Shown here in pieces: positions 1 through 11,345 of a DNA stretch of 64,000 nt. The notes beneath the pieces are model-generated. The model was not told where the DNA came from. It saw nothing but the letters and a program-made list of their open reading frames with translations, and did no database searches. The translations under genes were made by a program, and so were the position numbers. Source of the DNA: Trichosphaerium sp. ATCC 40318 (lineage: Eukaryota > Discosea > Flabellinia > Trichosidae); NCBI GenBank assembly GCA_038496445.1, contig JALMLS010000344.1, forward strand, positions 1-64,000, written 5' to 3'. Every line of letters starts with the position of its first letter. The stretch's first letter is position 1.

Positions 1-959
1 TATCAACACAGAAAAGAAATGCTCTGTCGAGGACCTCAAGATAAAAAAATGAGCTTGGTTTTTATGCATGTTGGATGGAGTTTTCACACTTACTAGGTAC
101 AAACTCCGGATCTCACAGTGATACCTATTGGTCGTTCAACTACGAAAATGTACATGCTATAGCTTTGAGTAGTGAACAAATATCTTATGGGTACCCACAG
201 CAAATATAGAACTAAATATTTACTTTCTACATAAAATGCCAAAACTTCCTTCTTCTGTTCATTTGGATCAAATTATTTATTCTTCTAGACACTGGACGGA
301 TCAATACACATGGTTAGAGAAGGACTTACAAAGTATTGATCGTAAAGTAACACCTTGGGTTATACTAAGTTGGCATAGTCCTTGGTATACTAGCAACAAA
401 GGTACAAAGAAACTAGAGGTTTGATAAAAAAGCCGAAACTTAAGTTTTCTTGACTCAATTTGATCATCTTCTTAACGATTATTATCAGTACATACCCATG
501 ATGGTGACTCTATGCGTGAAGAATTTGAAGATTTACTTTATAAATATAAAGTCGATTTGGTTCTTGTTGGTCACGTGCACGCTTACGGTAACGTTCTTTT
601 CAAAATATTTATCAATCCCATTTTGCAGTGTTTTTTCTTTAAAACTCATTTCTGCCCCAGAGCGTACCACTACTGTCTACAACGGTACAGTCACTGCTGA
701 TGCCCCTGCATACATACTAAATGGTAATGGTGGCAACGGTGAGGGCTTATACAATAGCTGGATAGATCCTCAACCTGCATGGTCTGTAAAACGGTATGCC
801 TTAGCTTTGTTATTTTGCTTTAGTGATTTATTTTCTAGTGATGCCTACTATGGCTACGGAAGTTTGACAGTGTATAACTCTACGCACATGTATTGGCAAG
901 CATTTAATGTTATCACTGATACTGTTACTGACGATTGGTGGTTTGTAAGACAGCATTAA
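1..959 (+). CDS. Purple acid phosphatase, 3' part (5' end outside window)
   Basis: Metallophosphoesterase of the purple acid phosphatase family, which hydrolyses phosphomonoesters with a dinuclear metal centre and is usually secreted or lysosomal. The visible exons fit the C-terminal half of the family. They read YWSFNYENVHAIALSSEQ, then WTDQYTWLEKDL, then the metal-ligand motif WHSPWY, then VDLVLVGHVHAYERT, where the GHVHxYER box is completed across an intron. A C-terminal PAP-like module with DAYYGYGSL follows. Introns I can place are 191-288, 402-488, 588-660 and 794-838; each restores the family frame. The stop is TAA at 957-959, directly followed by AATAAA (958-963). The exon upstream of about position 97 is uncertain, and the N-terminal metal-binding motifs lie outside the window. 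The family call is firm; substrate is unknown. Confidence 0.9.
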
Positions 960-1375
960 TAAACATAAACTTTATTATCAGCGTCGGGACTAATAAGTCT
1001 TGGGTTAATCTTCAATCAAGATCTTTTTCTCTGTTGGCTTTTCTTAGCACTTCTTATCTTAATACACTATTTAAAGCATGTACAATATAATTTTATTGCT
1101 CATTAATAAATACAAGGTAGAAGGAAGGACTTAAGTCCAAATAATTGAAGGGTTCACCAAAAAAAAACAAACTAATGTTTGCTTCGTGCTGATTTTTTAG
1201 GCGACTTTGGTGACTTTTTATGTCCAGTCTCTTGCTCTTTGATGCATCCTTTTCATTAACAGGTCTTGGTGTTTGAGGTAACTTGACAGGATAACTTCGC
1301 TACAGAAGTGAAGATGTCAGCAAGCAATTGAAACATTGAAAAACTCTTCAAAGACTGACTTGAAGTACCTTTTTG
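960..1375. other. Convergent intergenic region
   Basis: Lies between the 3' ends of the phosphatase gene (+) and the ankyrin gene (-). It is AT-rich with no open frame of note and no repeat I could recognise. It probably holds both 3' UTRs; an AATAAA overlaps the phosphatase stop. Confidence 0.6.
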
Positions 1376-4328
1376 TTACAGGTTCAGATGGTTTTTATGG
1401 ACCTTTGGCTTTTTGACATGTAAAATTGCTGCTAGATACTAGAAAACAATATAAGTCAAAAAAGAAGTTCAACAAGACCACAACAACAAGAAACTCGCGA
1501 AAAAAAAGGTTGCAATGACTTAAAACGTACATCAACTATATCTTCATGACCAAGCTTTGCAGCTAGTTCCAAAGGAGATAATCCACCTGCAAATGTCTTT
1601 AAAGTCAAATCAGCACCCTCACGTACTAACTCCTAAAAGCAGTATTTAGTAAATGTTGATTTCTTTGTGGTTGTAGATGTACCTTTATAATAGAGTTTCT
1701 TTTAAAGTATAGCAAGATGTAAAGGTGTATAACCCTTTCCTTTTGTTTGTACATTAATATCAGCATGGAAGTCTATGAGCTGTTTTATAAAGCTCTTCTG
1801 ATGAGATCTCGGTGTATGTGTCAAACTGACAACTATATGAAGAGGAGTATAACCTAAAAAATACTTAACCAAACTTATAAATTTTTAAGGGAAAAAGCAA
1901 GCTCAAGAACAACTAAAATGTACCTTTGATGTATAGATTTCTAGCACTTGGGTGTGCTCTAAACTTTAGTAGTACTATAGCACACTCAAGACGCGCTTTA
2001 GAGCATGCACCATGTAGAGGTTTCCAACCGCCCTAAAAATGTGTTTGTTAAGTTTTGTACTCGGGTCTTCACTTGAATGAAGGGTGGAGTTACCTTTTGC
2101 CTTTGTTTGGATCTGCACCTTTACGTAGTAAATATTTTACAACATCTACTCTTCCTATGTTTGAACATCAGCAAGCAAAAAAGAAAACAAACGAGTCTTG
2201 AAGATTCTTTGCTTAATTTGAAGTAAAACCTTCAACCTTTAGCGTTCTACTGTACCTTGTGTTGCAGCATAATAAAGGGGTGTAATGCCCTTATTTGACA
2301 TGGCATTAATACTAGCTTTACACTCTACTAGGACTCTAAAAACCTCTGTTAGTATGAAAGGAAAAAGGATACATTTACGTACTTTGCAATGTTTATGTGG
2401 CCTTTGCAAGATGCTGCGTGTAATGCTGTCCAACCATTTTCTTCTTTAGCGTCAACATCGACATAAGAACCAAGGCCATTAAGTAGATGCAATACTTTAT
2501 CATAAGTGCCAGCGTAAGCCGCCATAAAAAGAGGTGCCTAAGAGGTCCAGTGTTAGTAAAAACTCATTCATTAGTTTTTTTTGTTCCAAATTTTTTTAGC
2601 GTACACCGTGCTCTCCGTTTGCTTCTATTTTGTTGAATGTATCGAGTCCATCATCACCTTTTCTTGATTTTTTCTTTACACGCACCGTTTTTTGTGCAAG
2701 AACCGTTTCATTGGTGCTAATTGTGATGGAATGATCACCACTTTCAAGCGGTATATAAGTAACCTCAAATTTACCATTCTCTAATGATTAATGTCATAAG
2801 TAAATATTTTATTAGAGTATCTAATGTACCTCCAGGGACTTCTGCTATCTTAGATTCAGGAGTAATACTTTGTGGACCTTCAATGACGACCTAAAGACGA
2901 ACGAATTAGAATTCTTACTTTTTTCCGACGACAAAGAAAGGAAGGTACTTTGATATCTGGTACACCTGTGAATTCTGCATCGTCTTTTGCTTTTAACTGC
3001 ATAACAAATTTTGCAATATCACCTTTACTCTTTAATTCGAAGATATCAGCGGAAACAACTAGAGATACAAGCCAACATTAGCGAGGTAAAAAAAGCAAAC
3101 ATAAAAAGATCTGTTGAAAGTTTTTTACCTTCTGGTTCTCTATACTCGTCTTGAGAATCCTCAGATGCTTCTGTATCATTAGATACCTTATTTTTCTTGT
3201 GCTTTTCAGGTTTAACTACATACAGGGATGAGATAGAGCAATTATGCTGAGAACTTACCTTTGACATCTTCTCCTGACTCTACTGCACGTTCCAAGTGCG
3301 GAGAAGTCATACGGAACCTTGGAGACTCATCTGAAGTACCATCGTACCGACTAGACATTAAAAGTTCAGGAATATTTTCCACATTATCAACTACATCATC
3401 GTCATCTTCTTTTTTATCTTCTTCTTTGTTAATAGCTATTTCTGGGACTTTAACTTCTTTTTTATCGTTCGTTGTAGCATTCTCGTCTATGCTAGCAGTA
3501 TCACTATCACTGTCGATACTAGATTTATCACTCCAGTCGTAGTTATCGCCTTCTTTAGCTCGTTTAGCGAGCAGCTTCCTTAAGGACGAATCAATCCTTG
3601 GTTTTGCTTCGGATTCATCGTATACCCATTCCTCCTTGAACCCTTCTGATATCACAAGCTTTAGAATAGCAATGTCAGTGAGGATAGTCATTGTTGTTTC
3701 TTTGACAAAAAACTGTTTTTTTCTCTTTTTCAAGAATTTGTTGCCTTGAGTTTCGGTACTTTCCAAGGTTGGAAAGCGATCGCAAACGTACCTGAGATAG
3801 CCTGTGAATAGTGTGTACTATACGCTTTATGTTTTTCTCGTTAACGCAATCGTTAACGTCGAAGAGATCTACGCAAGCGTCAGTACGCGTAAAGCGTTTA
3901 AAAAACTGGCGTGTTTGGAGTTTGTGTTGTTACCTGGCTCTTTGAAACCGATTAGTTTGCAAGACTCTATGAAGAGTACTACGTTTTCTCGCAATAGCAT
4001 CGTCTTACTAGACGCTGGACGTATTTTTTTAATAGCATGTTTGTTTGGGGAAATTGAGCGAACTAGCTTGCACAGTATAATGCCGTCCTTGAGAACAGAC
4101 GATAGCGAGACATTTTGCTAAATTGACGGATTAGTACATAACATCACCAACGTCAAAAAAGAATTACAGCAATGCGTTCGCTTACGCTGTTGACTAGCGA
4201 AAACGAGCCCAGTTCTTATTAAGAAAGCGTACCTCAAATTCTGTTTGTAGAACTCTCTGTAACCAGTCTAGAGCTTGTTTACAGCGTAAGTCTGTATTTT
4301 GTTGTTTATTACTCGAGTGTTTACTCAT
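1376..4328 (-). CDS. Calponin-homology / filamin-repeat / ankyrin protein
   Basis: A multidomain, probably actin-linked protein. From ATG at 4328, exons at about 4328-4233, 4117-3934 and 3868-3792 encode a CH domain (ALDWLQRVL, LKDGIILCKLV, LFIESCKLIGFKEPDLFDVN). An exon at 3712-3259 adds an acidic Ser/Asp/Glu-rich linker. Exons 3215-2605 carry one filamin-type Ig repeat (GKFEVTYIPLESGDHSITI). Exons from 2537 to 1531 carry at least five ankyrin repeats (GWTALHAASCKGHINIAK, GITPLYYAATQG, GYTPLHLAI). The last exon, 1438-1376, ends LHVKKPKVHKNHLNL. Most junctions hold phase. Two do not: the repeat that ends near 2094 and resumes at 2032, and a spot near 1704 where a one-base shift is needed. CH plus filamin repeats is filamin-like; adding ankyrin repeats in one chain is unusual. 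No CH2 domain is seen. Confidence 0.8.
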
Positions 4329-4634
4329 AATGCTATACTTACGTTAGCTACACGTTAGCTACAGCCGCGTTATACAACGCTGCGGTAAACTAGTGCGAGT
4401 AATTCGCATACCTGTAATGCAATGACCCTCTGTGCAATGTTGGCACTCGGCCGTAGCGTAAGGTTGTGATAGAAGAGTATTTGGCTAGTAAAAAGACAAT
4501 TTCGGAATTTCAAAATACTTTCAAAAACGGCAAGACCTTTTAAGTACGTCCTTTCTTAGCAGTAATTTATAAATGTCTTTGTACAAATGGGTTTTTATTG
4601 TCAATGTTAAGCGGTGGGGAGAATTACAAGACAA
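4329..4634. other. Intergenic region upstream of the CH-filamin-ankyrin gene
   Basis: Lies between the TGA of the PH gene (4635-4637) and the ATG of the CH gene (4328), both on the minus strand. It should hold the promoter of the latter and the 3' UTR of the former. I see only a short direct repeat of ACGTTAGCTAC near 4340-4362 and no TATA-like box. Confidence 0.5.
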
Positions 4635-6603
4635 TCACAGTATTAAAAATAGTTCGGATTCGCAGGACTCGTAACCTTCCTCATCTACTTCATTCCTTTC
4701 ATCTTCTGTTTTGTCTTCTATTGGCTTCTTTATTGTAACAACTTCTGCTGTTGTAACAGAAGTAGGTTCATCATTATCCTCACTGGCTTTAGGTGATTTG
4801 AAAGATATAAAATGCTCTGATGACTCCTCGGAGCCTTCTTCATCTGTATCATTGTCTGAGGGTTTAGGATCATTACTCTACAGCTTTAGTTAGTGATAAC
4901 TGACTAACTGATTGCATACCTCAACTGCAACTTCATAGGGACTAGCTGAAGTTAAATCTTCAGCTTGTTTTTCAATGTTTTCTTCTTCGTCATTTCGTGA
5001 TTTGACATTAAATGTCATAAACAATTCAGAATCATGGCTATCTTCAATTAAAGTAATTTCTTCACTTGACTCTTCTTTAGAAGTTTTTTCTTTTGATTGA
5101 CGCTTTGTTTCTTCTCCAGGACCTTCTTGTTCATCAGCTCGTGTCAAAATATCATCAATAGCGATTTTATTGACTAAATCTTCTTCGCTTGTAACTCTAG
5201 GTTTCTTTACTTCTTTGTCACCTGCGCCCGTGACTACTAATTTAACTCCATGAGACTTTTTCTTCTTTAGTCTCTTGGTTTTCTTCTTTTTACTCTAGAA
5301 ACAAGAATCAAAAACAGAGCAGTTGAACGTCCATTTGAAGAAAACAGAATTTTTTTCACATACACTATCTTTTTGTGAACTAGTCACAGACTCTTCCTCG
5401 GCCTTCTTTGCGGCTTCAATAAATTCTCTAGTTTTTATCCTACCGCCACCTGTCCTATCTGTAATAGAACGTGTCTTTTTACCAACAACACGTTTCTTTT
5501 TTCCTGAAAACAAAACTGTTACAAACTTGCAAAAAAAAAAAAGTAATAGAAACCACTAACGCATTCGAACTGTAACTGCTGATGCAACTGGTTTAGAATT
5601 AGTCTTCTCTCCTATTTCCAATGATAATCGACGAACTTTTTTAACGCCTTCAGTATCTGTACTGCCATCAACAGACATTTTAATAGGCGATGAGTGTCCA
5701 AAATGTATTGAGCGTCTTTGTCCTTTAAAAACAAAAAGTCAGTCTTTAGCTGAAACCCCTCCATTCTCTAAACAACGCTAACAACAATGCTTACTTTTTT
5801 TTTGCGCTGCTGTCAATTTAATGCCAAGATCAGGGGCAGATTTAACAGGCTTTCTGATTACATCTTCAATGAATACAGTGCGTTCCTGTGTAACACTGTT
5901 AGTGACTGTACGATACTTTATTAAGTTTATGAGATGGTACCTCTGCTGCTGATTGGTTGTCTTCGCTGGTGAGATCCTCTGTATCAACTGTACTAAAAGC
6001 AGTATTAGAAAGACTGTACATAGTTAAAGGCGTACCGAAGAAACACTGATTTTTCCGGCTTTTCCGCTTCTGCGACAGTGTAAAAGCAACGCTTTAGCTG
6101 CGTTTCCCACTTGTCACGCTCTAATGTTGTTGATGCAGCGAATACATACGATTTTGTGCCATCACGTTGTCTATTACAGTAATTGGTACAATATAGTGGG
6201 TAAAAATGTGCGTAGTAAGCCAGCGAAGTGGCTTATTTTTAGTTAAATTGATAGTGCAACTTACCCATTAATTTTAAAGCCATGAGTCCCTTTTTTGCCT
6301 TTCCAGTGTTCAAATAAATCGTATACGTGCAGTCTAACCAGAGATGATGGCTCTTCGACCTAAACCAATCAATAAATTACCAATCAAGCGTCTATCTGCG
6401 CCTGAAAGGCATTGATAGCGTCGGTGCAGGTTTAGTTTGAAATTTCTATTACTTACAGTATTATTTCGGTAAATGTACAAAGCGCCACCGTGAAGGATGC
6501 AATAGCGTCTTTTCCATGATCTACCAGCTTTACAGAATAAAAACCCAGTGTGCTGCGGATCCACTTCAAGATTGGACCGGAGGATGTTAAAGTTCCAAGA
6601 CAT
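4635..6603 (-). CDS. PH-domain protein with long acidic/basic low-complexity tail
   Basis: Starts MSWNFNILRSNLEVDPQHTG at ATG 6603-6601 (context ACAATG). Residues about 15-120 form a pleckstrin-homology domain: GFLFCKAGRSWKRRYCILHG, ALYIYRNNT, then after an intron (6456-6360) VEEPSSLVRLHVYDLFEHW and HGFKIN, and finally SYVFAASTTLERDKWETQLK with the conserved C-terminal Trp. PH domains bind phosphoinositides or proteins at membranes. The rest is low complexity: SVDGSTDTEGVKKVRRLSLE, a Lys-rich stretch, then Glu/Asp/Ser-rich blocks ending ESCESELFLIL at TGA 4637-4635. Many SxxE/D sites would suit CK2 phosphorylation (inference). One short intron near 5912-5940 is unresolved. The tail matches no family I know. 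Confidence 0.75.
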
Positions 6604-6801
6604 TGTACCCTTTTGTTTATTGTAGTAATTCTACTCAAATCAAGACTGTAGGACTTTATTTTTTTGCCACAAAATAACGCCCAAAACAAGAAAGTCTTCT
6701 TTTGTTTGTTTTATTGTTTTTACTTTATTTTTATACATTTGAAACGAGTCTAAGCAAAATCCAACTACGCTTCACTAATCTACACAATGTTGTATTTGAG
6801 T

Positions 6802-8488
6802 TTACGCCTGAAATGCCCGCAACTCCACGCAATTCATATGAATGGTGTTGCGTCCATCATCCGAGCCTTCAAGAAGACGTTGACTCCTAGTGAGAGGTGC
6901 ATCCAACATGAAGTGCTTTTTGCTAGAAACTGTAAAGACGAGATTCGGTATTCTGAAAAAGAAAAAAATAACAGTAAAAACTGACAAACCTTTGGTTCTC
7001 GATTGAGGCGATAATGGACTCCTTATCTCCTGGTTTCCACCAGTATGGTATTACAACTATTGATATACCTTGTGCATTGTTAGAATAAGAAAATACGTCA
7101 GTCTTTGTTAATCACCTAGAGAGCTGCATAATTGAACTTTTTCGGCATCTCTCTTTTCTTGTATTGAAACTGGATCAAATCGTTGTATTACATCTTTGTA
7201 ATGTTGTTCACCGTGATACTCCAAACCGATACTGAGATGTGGTATAAATACATCAATAGTAATCCACTCCTCAAGGGTATCACGTTTGACACCTGGTCGA
7301 TATTCTTCAAAAATATCATGTGTTGGGTATATCTCACAAACACAATTGAATAGCGACCTAAAAGATTATTACATCAGCGACACAATAGTAAAATAGAGTG
7401 AGTACCTTTGTATGGCTTTTTTATCAGTCATGAAAAACGAGCTAACGTTCCAAGAACTTTCAGGGTAAAACGACATTAAAGTTTGAGGCCAAGATGATAG
7501 CAGACCTCCACCTCCTAAAGCTTGGATTTGAGGCCTAGAAATGCGATACCAATCTGAGTATTTTTTGATATTTAGTTTGCGTTCTACTTGATCTACAAAG
7601 CATGATACATTATCCCTCTTTGACCAATAATATGGTGGTTTTCTGTCTATTGCTTGTTGCCTTTTTTATTAGCGTTAACAACGTTTCTTACTGTTGTTGT
7701 ATTTCTAGTTACCTGAACTTATCCTTGTTCCACCTATAGTATGGAAACACATTCTTAAATAGTATATGTGGTTGACGAAATCTAATAAAGTTAACACAAA
7801 GCAAAATCAATCAGCCAAACAAAAAAAATCGGCTTTTTCTAGAAAAAGTAAGTACTTTTTGAGAATGAAGGTGACACCTTCATTTGCCAGTGCTGTATTA
7901 CCAATATCGTAGAACTGATCCAATGTCTTAATACCCTTACGTTCAGCAATCCTCTCAAAGTGAGTGCGATAATACGAGTTGGCTCTAAATACTCGTATAA
8001 GGTTACAGTTGTTTTTCTTGGTTCTTGGAACGTACTTGTCTTTGATTGGGTCGATTAGCTTTGAGAATCTATGCCATTCTTTTTGTTTAAATTTCTTCTT
8101 TTCCCAGTGGGTTTCTGGATATATCTTCTTTAATGCGCTTTGTACACTGTTGTTGTACCTTTCAGCTGGTGAGTTTTTGACGTATTTTTTTGTCTGATTG
8201 TATTTGACACGTACTGCAAAAGTGCGCTGGACCCATTTTTGGACAGAACATCTCTAGATGTAACATTGTACCAATCTTGAGCATTTTTAATATTTAATTG
8301 GGGACCAACAAGCTTGTCAAATAAACGACGCTGGTTTTCAATAGATTTCCAGTATCTAGGAGCTTTCTTGGGTGTTTTTTGTCTTTGTTCTGAATTAAAA
8401 GTCGTTAAACAGCTATTGACACTACATTGTATTATATACCTCCAGGTGGCCTCGATTTAATAATTCTCGCGTATCTACTGAGGCTCAT
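6802..8488 (-). CDS. Restriction-endonuclease-like fold protein with WY/GG repeats
   Basis: Starts MSLSRYARIIKSRPPGEQRQ at ATG 8488. Three degenerate repeats follow, with a WYxVT/IS, GGxxLL, YPExxW pattern: IKNAQDWYNVTSRDVLSKNG ... LKKIYPETHW, a second weaker copy, and YSDWYRISRPQIQALGGGG ... SFYPESSW. The C-terminal part reads TIDVFIPHLSIGLEYHGEQH, then QEKRDAEKVQLCSSLGI and VVIPYWW. That is the signature of the PD-(D/E)xK/Vsr-like domain found in DUF559-type and related eukaryotic proteins: an Asp, then ExxGEQHY where Gln replaces the usual Lys, then R-D-K and IPYWW. The tail after IENQR (exon 6952-6802) is unrelated. About nine exons are traced with phase kept. The start lies 26 bp from the start of the divergent nucleotidyltransferase gene. 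It could be a DNA/RNA nuclease or a dead scaffold; the role is unknown. Confidence 0.7.
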
Positions 8489-8514
8489 CGGTATAATCTA
8501 TACTTAACACGCGT

Positions 8515-9703
8515 ATGCATCGCGCATTGGATGGCCAGAAGCATAAGCGACGTTTTAAAGAGCGTATAAGCCAATTCCGCTTAAGGCCAGTCAAAACAAG
8601 CCAAATGGCAAAACCACTACTAGAAATTTGCCATAAAGTACTTGGGCCATCGCAAAAGCTTATATTTGCTCAATATAGTAACAAAAAGCAATATAATGTG
8701 CTGTGCGCTTACAATAAGGTTCATATCATCGGTGTATTCGCAGCAGATATAAAACAAGGCATGTGAAAAAGAAAACCAGTTTAAAATCCCATCACAAGCT
8801 CTAAACCAAACCAACAGAGCTCGGACTATTTCCAACTGACGATAGAACGAATACACTCTATGGGTAAGCTCAATATCAACGCCCAAACGTCACATTTACA
8901 ACATAAAGGAGTTAACAATCTTTAGAGAGCATGAGGGTATCAAAATACAGCTGCACGAATGTAAAAAATTCTGTAAACTCCTACATCGAGGAGGTCCTGG
9001 CTACGTCGAGGTCTGTCATTCCTTTATCATAGCCTCACATACTGATGCATCAATACATTGTAGATGCTCTATGCCTCAGAAGATATTTACTCAACACCAG
9101 AATGGCAAGATATTGTTAAAAGCAGAAAGCAATACATAACACCAACTTTTATGGAACAAGTATGACGTCTTTAGTAGTTTACAAGATTCTGCTTCTTTAC
9201 CTACTTGAACCATTCAAAGTGTAACATCATTGTAGCTATTACAAGTAGGTAAAGCCAACTTGAAATTCTTACAACAGCTTCATTCAAAGAAGAAGAAAAA
9301 GAAGCCTGTAGAAATATCACCAGAAATTATTAGAGATAAGTTTGCACGTGGTTTATTAGCTTTTGAAAAAACAGATTATATGGCAAAGGCACGTGATCAA
9401 TAAGGCCCTCTGTAGCATAACACAACTATTCACTTCCAAAACCCTTACACTTTAAAATAGCACATGGACATCATGTTGTGTTCTTCAAACGAAAAAACTT
9501 TAAAAGCTCTTTCAACTGAAAGTTTAAGCAAGATGGAGACTTCGGAGATGCAAAAGATTTTAGAAGAGCAATATACACTATTAGAGAAATACTCACATAA
9601 CTGGACATTCCTTGATAAATCTGTTGATACCAGAGCAATATCAGCAGCATGGTTACAAGAAGTGCGCGAAAGTCATCTCCAAAAAATAATACAACAAGGT
9701 TGA
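8515..9703 (+). CDS. RlaP/MJ0435-type nucleotidyltransferase-like protein (likely inactive)
   Basis: From ATG 8515 a basic leader precedes KLIFAQYSNKKQYNVLCAYN and HIIGVFAADIKQ. These align in position with the core of the predicted nucleotidyltransferase family PF10127 (GSxxYG...SDxDxxGV). Later exons give LFPTDDRTNTLYG, EHEGIKIQLHECKKFCKLLH, GPGYVE|MLYASEDIYSTPEW, SRKQYITPTFMEQLLQVGKA and KFARGLLAFEKTDYMAKA, matching the helical half of that family. The last exon (about 9464-9703) is MDIMLCSSNEKTLKALSTES ... HLQKIIQQG. The catalytic Gly-Ser and the Asp pair appear replaced (NKK and NKVH), so transferase activity is doubtful unless exon borders differ. One intron near 8760 may use a GC donor. 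It is divergently paired with the nuclease-like gene. Family assignment is from pattern only. Confidence 0.5.
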
Positions 9704-10106
9704 TTTTCTACTTGGCTTGTTTTGTTTTAATTCAAATACCTTCATGTGACCAGGTTTGTACTATGTTAGATGCTAGTTTGACGAATACGTCACTACCACT
9801 CTTTTTTCCTCTGTGATTATAGTGGTAGGTAAGCAGCACAAGATATTCAATATTATCTTCTGTATAAAGTTGCAACTAGGCACTCAACAAAACAACATTT
9901 CCGAGCATTGTTCCTCAAATGACAACCAGCAGAGTAAACGTTTTATGTTCTCGCAGAGCCGTTTTGAGGAATGCACGTGATCACACCATTTAGCTGACAC
10001 TGCTTTTGGGATAAAAATACGCTTGACAACCGTTCCAAAGTTATAAAACAAATTCAAGACGAAAACTAACAAAAAAATAGTGTCTATCGATCTAACACTG
10101 TATTTA
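9704..10106. other. Convergent intergenic region
   Basis: Holds the 3' flanks of the nucleotidyltransferase-like gene (+) and the coiled-coil gene (-). Short frames on either strand have no family features. I see nothing else. Confidence 0.5.
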
Positions 10107-10967
10107 TTAGCCAATGACAGCCTCAACATCGGCTCGAGTCTTATCTGCAGACTCTACTAGACCATCCAAGTGATTCGAAATCAATTTTGTCAGTTGTTTG
10201 ACCTTGTTTTTAGATTCAGCCAGTTCCTGACGCAAGCTCTCAACCACTAGGTTGTCCTCCTCCAAGGTAGCGTTTGTGTCTTTTAACGTTTCATTCTCCA
10301 CCTTTAGCGTCTTAATCTCAATCTGGAGCTCCGCTACCAAACCCACCAAGTCATTAATGCCATTTTGAATTTGTTTCATGTTCGTCTTGTTTTCATCAAG
10401 CCGCTGCAAGTTTTGCGTCGTTAAACTCGTCAGGTCATGAGCACCATCGCTCGCCTAATAGTGTCAGAAGGATATCAAACAAGGCACCAAGCAACAAAAA
10501 AATCAAAAACGGGTCGATAACGGCGTGTATGATCAAGGTTGCATCGCGCAACCATAGGCGGAAACCTCGATAATACCATACCTAATCGTACATACGCTGG
10601 TTATTAAGCAGCGCGCCGCTCAGTATGTGCTGTTGTCTGTAACAATGTGGCCACAAAGTTAGTACCAAACAGAAAAGGCGCGAACATTTTTAAAGCGAGT
10701 TTTTCAAACAAAAAAAAAATTGTGGTTATTCAAGAAGCGCCTTTTGAATCAATTTTAGCACGGTTTACAAAGAACCGGCGAATGCTAAGCGTGTTTGCTC
10801 TATAAGGGTACAACTAAGCACGTTACACTTTTAAAACAACAAAAGCCGCTACATTACGGCCAGGTAACGTTAAAGCCACTTCTAGCACTTAAAAACAACT
10901 TGGATATACAAAATAACGTTACCTGACTAATTCTTCTCTTCTTTGCTGCACGAGTGGTGGTTGCCAT
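10107..10967 (-). CDS. Coiled-coil protein of unknown function (5' exons tentative)
   Basis: The main exon (about 10454-10107) is a continuous heptad-rich coiled coil: LVAELQIEIKTLKVENETLK, DTNATLEEDNLVVESLRQEL, NKVKQLTKLISNHLDGLV, ending DKTRADVEAVIG at TAA. A plausible 5' exon begins at ATG 10967 (MATTTRAAKKRRISQ, donor GTAACG). A small exon near 10625-10580 (HILSGALLNNQR) would join in phase, but this requires a first intron near 290 bp, long for this window. An alternative start would lie inside the main exon at MKQIQNG. No membrane segment or enzyme motif is visible. The coil resembles generic dimeric scaffold proteins and does not identify a family. Confidence 0.5.
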
Positions 10968-11345
10968 TGTAGGATAGATTATTCAACGCTAACGTCAACT
11001 AAATTCGTTTTGTCAGTCTGACAGAATTGTATTGGAACTTTTCCCATCTTATTGTGTCTTACATTGTAATTAGGTTCTAGTAGCACCCGTGCTCGGGTGG
11101 TGTGGTGTCTGTTCATAGCGGACCTGCGTTTTGAAAGTCAACCCAGACAATAAACTGCCCAGATAAACTACTAAGTCATTTGCAAAATCGGTATCAACCA
11201 ATCAATAACAGACGAAGACATCAAGGTGTTATCGATTTGTGTCTTAGATTTACAAACACTTCCATTTAGCTAAAAGCCTCCAAAAACTTACGTACACATA
11301 CTACATTATAACACGTGTACAACTTTAATTTTATTTTTGGGGAAC
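10968..11345. other. Intergenic region upstream of the coiled-coil gene
   Basis: Lies between two minus-strand genes. It is GC-richer than its surroundings around 11075-11130 (GTGCTCGGGTGGTGTGGTG). No coding frame is convincing; probably a promoter and 3' UTR. Confidence 0.4.

Noticed and set aside
3261-3542. Plus-strand Ser/Thr-rich open frame
   Set aside because: Mirror image of the acidic linker of the CH-filamin-ankyrin gene on the minus strand, which has domain and splice support.
6376-6397. Tiny intron of about 21 bp in the PH domain
   Set aside because: A single intron of 97 bp (6456-6360) gives a better PH sequence, NNT|VEEPSSLV, in phase.
8620-8886. Minus-strand open frame opposite the nucleotidyltransferase-like gene
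   Set aside because: No family features; the plus strand has a consistent family pattern over several exons.
11070-11130. Possible tRNA in a GC-richer stretch
   Set aside because: No cloverleaf, A box or B box could be recognised.
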